Shown here: positions 20,200 through 26,094 of the stretch, in pieces
Layout of the letters: the number at the start of each line of letters is the position of its first letter
Position numbering within the stretch: the stretch's first letter is position 1
From: Seison nebaliae
Taxonomy: Eukaryota; Rotifera; Pararotatoria; Seisonacea; Seisonidae
Direction: 5' to 3'
DNA: 26,094 bases
Assembly: GCA_023231475.1 (NCBI GenBank)
Contig: JALJEE010002668.1
Coordinates: forward strand, 1 to 26,094
Program-made: the position numbers and the translations under genes
Notes under the pieces: model-generated
Database searches by the model: none
Seen by the model: the letters and a program-made list of their open reading frames with translations, nothing else
Told to the model about the DNA's origin: nothing

Positions 20200-21056
20200 G
20201 CATGAGAAGGAAAGAAATATTAATAAAAATTTTTCCACGAGATGGAATAATATTGAATGTGAAAGCTTTGAATAATTATATAATTCATCTCTGTCTTCTC
20301 CTCTGCTACATTCCATTCCCCATTGGCATCGAATTGTATTTCTGTTTCGTTCGTTATCGAAATAACTTTAAACTATTTCACAGATGTTTCCTAAGTTATT
20401 AGATGAAATTTCCTAACACGAGACTATTGCCATGAAGAGTTTCCTTAAAAAATAAAATAATTCCAATTATTTATTTAGAAAAATATTGTGGTAAAAAATA
20501 TTAATTTAACGATGAAATCCTGAGAATGAAAAGGAAAATCGTAGAGATGGAATAATTCGTTTGAGAAAGGATTGAAAGTTCCTTGAGTAGAGAAAGACGG
20601 AGCATGAATAAATTGACAATTACATAAAAGAAAACAAGAGAGTATGTTGTTTCTGTTAAACTATCGAACACTTCCACATGATGTTGAATAAGAATTGCGT
20701 GAAAAGATGAATGAAATTCGTTAACAAACAAACAAAAATACAAGTGGAAACTATTGTTTCTTGACGACTAATTTGTGACAATGGAAACAAGAATAAAATT
20801 AATTCTGACGAAAGAGGAGACAAGAGAATTGTTTGACGAAAAAAATGATGGTTCTGTTTCAACTAACTTCTTTTCTTTATGTTGCCTCGCTTGATAAAAA
20901 TAGAAAAGACTAAAAAATGAGTTCATACACGCATTCGTTTCTCTAATAAATGAGTTATATAGATGATATCTGTATATATTCTCTGTGTAGAACAATATTA
21001 CATATATATATATATCGCACGTTCATTTTGAATCTGAACATTCATGAATATGTATC

Positions 21057-21077
21057 TGTGTGTGTGTGTGTGTGTGT
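21057..21077. repeat. TG microsatellite
   Basis: About ten TG dinucleotides in intergenic DNA. Confidence 0.9.
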
Positions 21078-22010
21078 ATGTATAGACAGACATACATGCG
21101 AATTCTTATCATCTCTAACATCTTCGAAGTCCAGAGGAATCACGCACATTCTTCCCTTCTCTTTGCTTATCAACAAATATTAACGGTATCTTCCACTGGC
21201 AAATGAATCAAGAATTCAACACGTATTTCCATATCAACGTGGCTTTTATTCTCCCTTTCTCCTTATCCTCATCAACCAATTCTCTTTTTGTGGAACATCC
21301 ACTGCTTTCATTATTACCATACATAATAAATGAGTGAATGTAAAGGGAGAAATGTTATATGGAAATGATGACTTACTCTCCACTTATCACAATTAAGATG
21401 GGACTACTACTAATCACGACAATTATCAAAAAAATACTTTCTTTTTCTTATTCAACAAACTGGTTCAGGGTTAATTAATATTAGTTAAATCGATTAAATA
21501 ATAATGAAATGAACAGAAATAATTGAAAAAAACAACAATTGGACATATTTAACGTTATTCTATCTGATAGCAGATTATCTGATCGATATATTCACATTAA
21601 AATTCTCTCCTGCCAATATTCAACTAATTATTTTGATCTAAACGATTTCTCTAGTTCTTAAATTATTCTCCTTTCGAATTGTGAAGGTGAGAAGAATGAT
21701 GAGGAAGTCATATCGAACAATTAGAATAAAAAAGCTTGAATCGAATAGAAAACAATTTAGAAATATCATATTAATGTCCCGATACGCATCATTACTTTAC
21801 GAAAAGTTTAAAATCGATAAGTAAAACGAATAGATGATGAATAATAGGATATTCTTTTTTAATTATCAATTCTTCTTTCTTCGATCAATCCATCATTAGA
21901 CATTAGTTAGACATTAAGAAATTATTAATCGACAAGAATTATTATTAAAATTCAATATTGGCCAGATGGAATTTATTAGGATGATAGCAACATTAAGAAG
22001 TCCATAACAT

Positions 22011-22039
22011 CATTCATTCATTCATTCATTCATTCATTC
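22011..22039. repeat. CATT microsatellite
   Basis: Seven CATT tetranucleotide units (the last incomplete), intergenic. Confidence 0.9.
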
Positions 22040-23057
22040 TCCATTTACTCGTTGAATTTAATGATTGACTAAATACCATATTAAATATAGATTATGGAAC
22101 ATATATATTCAATATTTTCAACATTTACAAAAGAATCTTTCTTCGTTTTGGAAGATAAGAAATTAAAAACATCATCTCTCAAATGATTTCCATATAATTG
22201 AATTTCTTAACAGATATATAATATTATTAATAACATTTATACAATAAGAATGTTGAATTACTCATTATTTGATTAATATTCGAATGGTAATATACATAAC
22301 TGTTAGGCAGGTAGGATTAGGAGAAGTTGTTCACACCCAAAATATCTTTACGATCAACTTAGATTTAGTTCTTTACGATCTTTAGAAAGATTATTGTTTA
22401 ACTTCTATTTGGTAATGAGAAAGTGAGAGAAATATCGTTTCCTAATCATCAAAATTTAATTACCAATTTAACTATCGATTTTCGTATAATTCGTCATTGT
22501 TCTCACTATTAATTCCCTCCGAAACTTTAGAGTATCGATTTAGTGTTCCCATGTAATTTTACTTTGAAAGTTATTTGATATTGTCATACGATTCGTAATG
22601 GATTCTCCCAAAATGGAAGTCCTTCGAATTTCTTCTAATATTTATTAACGCTCATTTATTATTCATGCCTTATTATATTATCCGATCTTATGTTAGTCGT
22701 CGACTCATTTCTTCAACATTACTCATCGATTTCTTATTATTCAGGTGCGGATGAAAGAAAATTTTATATCGATTGATTTTATTTAAATTCGTCGAGAAAT
22801 AGTTGAACGATAATAGGGAAAAATAACTACGGGGAAATTCGTTTAAGTTTTCGGATGTAAATTGTTGAAATTATAAAGTGAATAAGTAAAACTGTGAAGT
22901 GTGAAATACTAAAAGGATAATTTTCCTAACGAAACACGAAGTAAAATAATAAATTTGTGAGGTGATCGATTCTCGTTGAAACAGAAGGAAGAATTAACGA
23001 TTTCTCCTAAAAAATAATAAGAACTCTAAACAAATATCGAGAGGATATGGAAAAAGT

Positions 23058-23063
23058 TTTATT
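23058..23063 (-). terminator. Poly(A) signal of the bZIP gene
   Basis: TTTATT on the + strand (AATAAA on -) about 15 nt after the stop codon, giving a very short 3' UTR like that of the collagen gene. Confidence 0.5.
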
Positions 23064-23077
23064 TTTGTTTCCAAATG

Positions 23078-24592
23078 TTATTCGGGTTGAGAAACGATAC
23101 TATTCAAAGTCTTTTCATCACTGGTGCCAAATAAGCTTCCTGTCACGAAATTGTTATCTTCAATGAAATTGTTGGGGGTAAACAAACCGTCATTATATAA
23201 TGGAAGAATATTATTCTCATATTCCATATTGGGTTCCATAAACTGATTAGTCGGATCGAAATTCGTATCGCCAGATAAAAATGGATCAACTAAAGACATA
23301 TCTGACAAATTCAAATCGTCTTGTTCCGTTTTTCCATTATCAATAGGATGATTATCATACATATCTTTGTAGTAATTCATTTCTTCACCAGCAATTTTGT
23401 TCGATGATAATTCATCATTTATGAATTGATTTTTGTCCTGATGTTCATTTTCTGATGTTATGAAATTATTTATTTGAAAATTATTTGATGTATATTCATC
23501 TTCTTCATAATGGTAATTATCGGCAATTGGATTGACATTGTTATCAACATAATAATTGTTATTATTCTCATTTTGAATTATTGTTTGTTCGGTTATTGGA
23601 GAATTAATTTCTTGATTTGTATTGCCTCTACGCACTTGAGCAACCAAATCGTTACGTTGTATAGTGAGAAATGAGATATCATTCTCCAATTCATCTATCG
23701 TATGACTCAAAAAATCCAATTCATTAGTCGCCTGCATAATCTCAATTTTAGCTTTTTCTCGCGATTTTTTTACAGATAAATTATTCCTTCGTCTCCAATC
23801 TTCATATTCTGCAGTGTTCTTTAGAGGTTGATGACGAACTCTCGTTTTCTTCTTGATTTTCCCGCTCGAAATGGATGATGTAGAACATGGAGAAATTGGA
23901 GTTTCATTAAATTGATTAGATGTTGTACTTTTTTTAATGGATGAAGATGATGTTTGATCAAAAGAATTTGGAATTGAACGTGCCAAATCAAATTGTTGCA
24001 TATAATTTTTACAATCATTATTCAAACGATAATGATTACGAGAATTCTTGTTGGTAGTTGAAGTTGAAGTGACATCATTTTCTCGGATGGATAGAGTTTT
24101 ATTAGTTTCATTGTATTGCATTTTAGCTTTTGTTCTCGAAGATAATTTATTACGAACTGTTAATCTTTCTGATTCATATCCATCAGACTCCTCCACGAAA
24201 TAAGAAGGAATATTCGAATTCTCCAATAATTCATCTTCGAACGATTGATTGTTTAGAGAGAGAAAAGTATTTCTACCTATCTGTCCGTTCGAATTCGTGA
24301 AAATTGTATTGTTCACACCATCATCATTGATATTGAACGATTTTGAATAAGTGTCGCAACGAGTTCGTGTTCGGTTCTCTAATTCGTTGTCAAAATTGGT
24401 GAAAGGATTGTTGTTGGTTCTGCTTGTAAAGTTCGACTGACCAAATGTATTGTTGCACGTGCATGAAATCGTTGGGGTAGTTGTAGTATTTGTGGGAGTG
24501 GATGATGTTTGATCGTCGATTTTGTTCATCAATTTACGTACCGTATACGCCGTCATCCGTTGAACGGTATACGGCTTTATAAGAGGATTCAT
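23078..24592 (-). CDS. C/EBP-like bZIP transcription factor
   Basis: A single-exon frame of 504 residues from the ATG at 24592. The bZIP domain is at about 248-322. A basic stretch KIKKKTRVRHQ leads to EYEDWRRRNNLSVKKSREKA, close to the C/EBP signature; Val at 274 in the NNxxVxKSR core is typical of C/EBP rather than AP-1 or CREB factors. The zipper has Leu at 295, 302, 309 and 316, exactly seven apart, with Ile or Val at 299, 306 and 320 and Ala at the first heptad position (288). Residues 1-245 are Asn/Thr/Ser-rich. Unusually, about 180 residues follow the zipper, and they are acidic and Asn-rich, resembling an activation region; most C/EBPs end soon after the zipper. It should bind DNA as a dimer in the nucleus. 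The exact C/EBP subgroup (slbo-like or gamma-like) is not settled. Confidence 0.82.
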   Translation of the reverse strand: MNPLIKPYTVQRMTAYTVRKLMNKIDDQTSSTPTNTTTTPTISCTCNNTFGQSNFTSRTNNNPFTNFDNELENRTRTRCDTYSKSFNINDDGVNNTIFTNSNGQIGRNTFLSLNNQSFEDELLENSNIPSYFVEESDGYESERLTVRNKLSSRTKAKMQYNETNKTLSIRENDVTSTSTTNKNSRNHYRLNNDCKNYMQQFDLARSIPNSFDQTSSSSIKKSTTSNQFNETPISPCSTSSISSGKIKKKTRVRHQPLKNTAEYEDWRRRNNLSVKKSREKAKIEIMQATNELDFLSHTIDELENDISFLTIQRNDLVAQVRRGNTNQEINSPITEQTIIQNENNNNYYVDNNVNPIADNYHYEEDEYTSNNFQINNFITSENEHQDKNQFINDELSSNKIAGEEMNYYKDMYDNHPIDNGKTEQDDLNLSDMSLVDPFLSGDTNFDPTNQFMEPNMEYENNILPLYNDGLFTPNNFIEDNNFVTGSLFGTSDEKTLNSIVSQPE

Positions 24593-25334
24593 CTTCTTAA
24601 CGTAAAAAAGACCAATAAACAGATCTGTTAAAATGAAATTAATGATAAAGAGAAAAGTTGAGGAAGAAGTTAAGATACAAATTAATTTAAACTAAAGTAT
24701 TGAAAAAAATAAAATGAAGAGATATATAGAGGCAGAAGAAATATAAATGAAGTTTTTATAATTTTGCTGAATAATTTCGGAAATGAAGATACACTTAATA
24801 AACTACATCAGAAAAGAAATTAGTAATTGTAAGCAGAGTGTCCAACCTCGTGCATTTTCACAATTTAAATAATGTTATGTATTATTATATTTTCTTCTAC
24901 TTCATCAAATATCGCCGAATTTGAAATTTTCTTTTTAAAAGTTTAGCTCTAAATTCAGATCTTCTTATCTGATAATCTTCCACAAATATAATCTTTTGTA
25001 AAAATTTAAAAATTTCTGTCGCTTTTTAATTTTCTTCTTTCTACACCAAATAGAATATGGTTATAATGAAATCATTTTAGACACTACATATTATTATTAT
25101 TTATTATCAAAATTCCCGTCGGGATAAATTAGAAAAAATATTAAAAAAATTCTGGGGCTCACCAACGTTGATCAAGTGGTACGTGTATATTATCATGTGT
25201 ATATTAATGAAAAGTAATACGAATCATCGGTAGACATAGGACAAAGTTCAAGTAAATATTTTAATATTTCCTTACAAGAAAAATTTATTATTAATTTAAC
25301 ATTAATACTCTATGATTTCATATTACCTTATTGC

Positions 25335-25367
25335 TAAAAATCTAAATTAAAAATTTTTAGATTTTTA
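25335..25367. repeat. Perfect 12-bp inverted repeat
   Basis: TAAAAATCTAAA (25335-25346) and TTTAGATTTTTA (25356-25367) are perfect complements around a nine-base loop. Confidence 0.6.
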
Positions 25368-25560
25368 AGAAAACTCTATTTGAAATAATTGAAAGATCTT
25401 GACAACCAGAAGTTATCGAATTTAGTTCTATCAACTTGTTCGCGTGAAGAAGAATGTTTATTAGTAAAATATAATAAATATTAATCAAGATGAGAAAGAT
25501 AGATGAGAAGATTGAAAATTGAAATTCGTGATAATAAAAATATTTACAATTTACAATTAC

Positions 25561-25578
25561 AATTATTGGACAATAATT
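25561..25578. repeat. 8-bp inverted repeat between short direct repeats
   Basis: AATTATTG, GA, CAATAATT forms a near-palindrome. ATTTACAA repeats lie on both sides (about 25541-25560 and 25578-25590). Confidence 0.5.
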
Positions 25579-25875
25579 ACAATTTACAACAAGTAAAACT
25601 TTGCCCTTACGACTGACAATGTCGTGAGATAGATCTTTTTAGATCTGAAAATATAAAGTATCGTAAAATATAGATCGAGAAAGTTTGTTTGAAGATATTT
25701 GTTTCAACTATTGCTGTAGATCATCATCAAACGGTCATAGATCTGAATAATTGAATTTGCATAAGTAATAGATGTAGAATAAAATAAATCATCAATAATA
25801 CAAGTTGATGTTTAATGCATAAGTGCATAAAGTTTATTATGGAACATCATTTTTTAGATTCTTCAAAATTGCCAA

Positions 25876-26001
25876 CTATTCACCACTAATCACTTATTGA
25901 CCACATACCTCTTACTGACCGTGTATCACATATTCACCACTGACCACTTATTGACCACTAACCACTTATTGACCACATACCACTGATTGACCACCAGAAT
26001 T
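25876..26001. repeat. 18-bp minisatellite, about seven degenerate units
   Basis: Units start at 25876, 25894, 25912, 25930, 25948, 25966 and 25984. A typical unit is TTATTGACCACTAACCAC. Units 2, 5 and 6 are nearly identical, units 1, 3 and 4 more diverged, and unit 7 decays at its end. Because 18 is six codons, one + frame stays open through six units as a hexapeptide repeat, but no start or flanking exon is seen. Confidence 0.75.
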
Positions 26002-26094
26002 AAAAGGACCAACCACCAATCGTTCATACTTATTGATTATTATTTTCACTTCCACTGTTAGCTCTCCGGGCTACATATGTCGATAAGCTCTAAA

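Larger units (their letters stand above)
19021..23057. other. Intergenic region upstream of the IF gene
   Basis: About 4 kb with no gene I can support on either strand. The many 60-80 residue frames lack domains and are full of Phe, Ile, Ser and Leu. It should contain the IF promoter. The best candidate on the - strand is a CACGTG E-box (20194-20199) followed by TTATATAAG (20142-20150), but that lies over 1 kb from the ATG and would need a 5' UTR intron. Simple repeats are listed separately. Confidence 0.5.
24593..26094. other. Non-coding region upstream of the bZIP gene
   Basis: No gene is seen. It should hold the bZIP 5' UTR and promoter. On the - strand, AG sites close to the ATG (for example TTAAG ending at 24596) allow a 5' UTR intron, but none is certain. 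It also holds hairpins at 25335-25367 and 25561-25578 and the 18-bp minisatellite near the right edge. Confidence 0.5.

Noticed and set aside
19997-21183. Several 60-80 residue frames on both strands upstream of the IF gene
   Set aside because: They are overlapping, lack domains and have composition expected of random AT-rich sequence; one runs through the TG microsatellite.
25876-26001. Minisatellite as a CRISPR array
   Set aside because: Units are contiguous and degenerate with no unique spacers, and the surrounding genes are animal genes with introns.

Overview
The window is nuclear DNA from a small, AT-rich animal genome. It holds five protein-coding genes. Three are on the + strand: a BAG-domain protein, a fibrillar collagen and a divergent AGC-type kinase. 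Two are on the - strand: a cytoplasmic intermediate filament (IF) protein and a C/EBP-like bZIP factor. The short-intron genes have introns of about 42-73 nt. A full-length fibrillar collagen beside a protostome-type IF protein (long coil 1B, lamin-tail domain) points to an arthropod-like ecdysozoan. An acariform (astigmatan) mite is my best guess from gene content, but I could not test it. No virus-like element, transposon, rRNA, tRNA or CRISPR array was recognised.

Layout. 1-1923 is AT-rich non-coding DNA with three striking palindromes and a small direct repeat. 2322-3377 is a single-exon gene whose C-terminus looks like a BAG (Hsp70-binding) domain, possibly with one extra upstream exon. 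3378-4337 holds its 3' end, then a GC-rich block with two mutually exclusive hairpins before the collagen start. 4338-9630 is a nine-exon fibrillar collagen of about 1627 residues. 9928-12066 is a six-exon kinase, followed in the same frame by a transmembrane-coding segment beyond two UAA codons. 12187-13202 separates the convergent kinase and IF genes. 13203-19020 is the IF gene, with a long rod exon, small Gly-rich tail exons and a lamin-tail exon. 19021-23077 is intergenic or promoter DNA with simple repeats. 23078-24592 is the single-exon bZIP gene. 24593-26094 is non-coding and contains an 18-bp minisatellite.

The genes do not form a pathway. Collagen is extracellular structure, the IF protein is intracellular structure, the BAG protein is a likely chaperone cofactor, and the kinase and bZIP factor are regulators. 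The strongest leads are four. First, 5' splice sites carry T at +3 in 12 of 18 reconstructed introns. Second, the IF gene has a keratin-like glycine tail built from phase-matched cassette exons. Third, a transmembrane helix is coded in frame behind two UAA codons at the end of the kinase. Fourth, the collagen has lost exactly the two C-propeptide cysteines that join chains. All exon structures were reconstructed by eye from reading phase, GT/AG sites and family resemblance.
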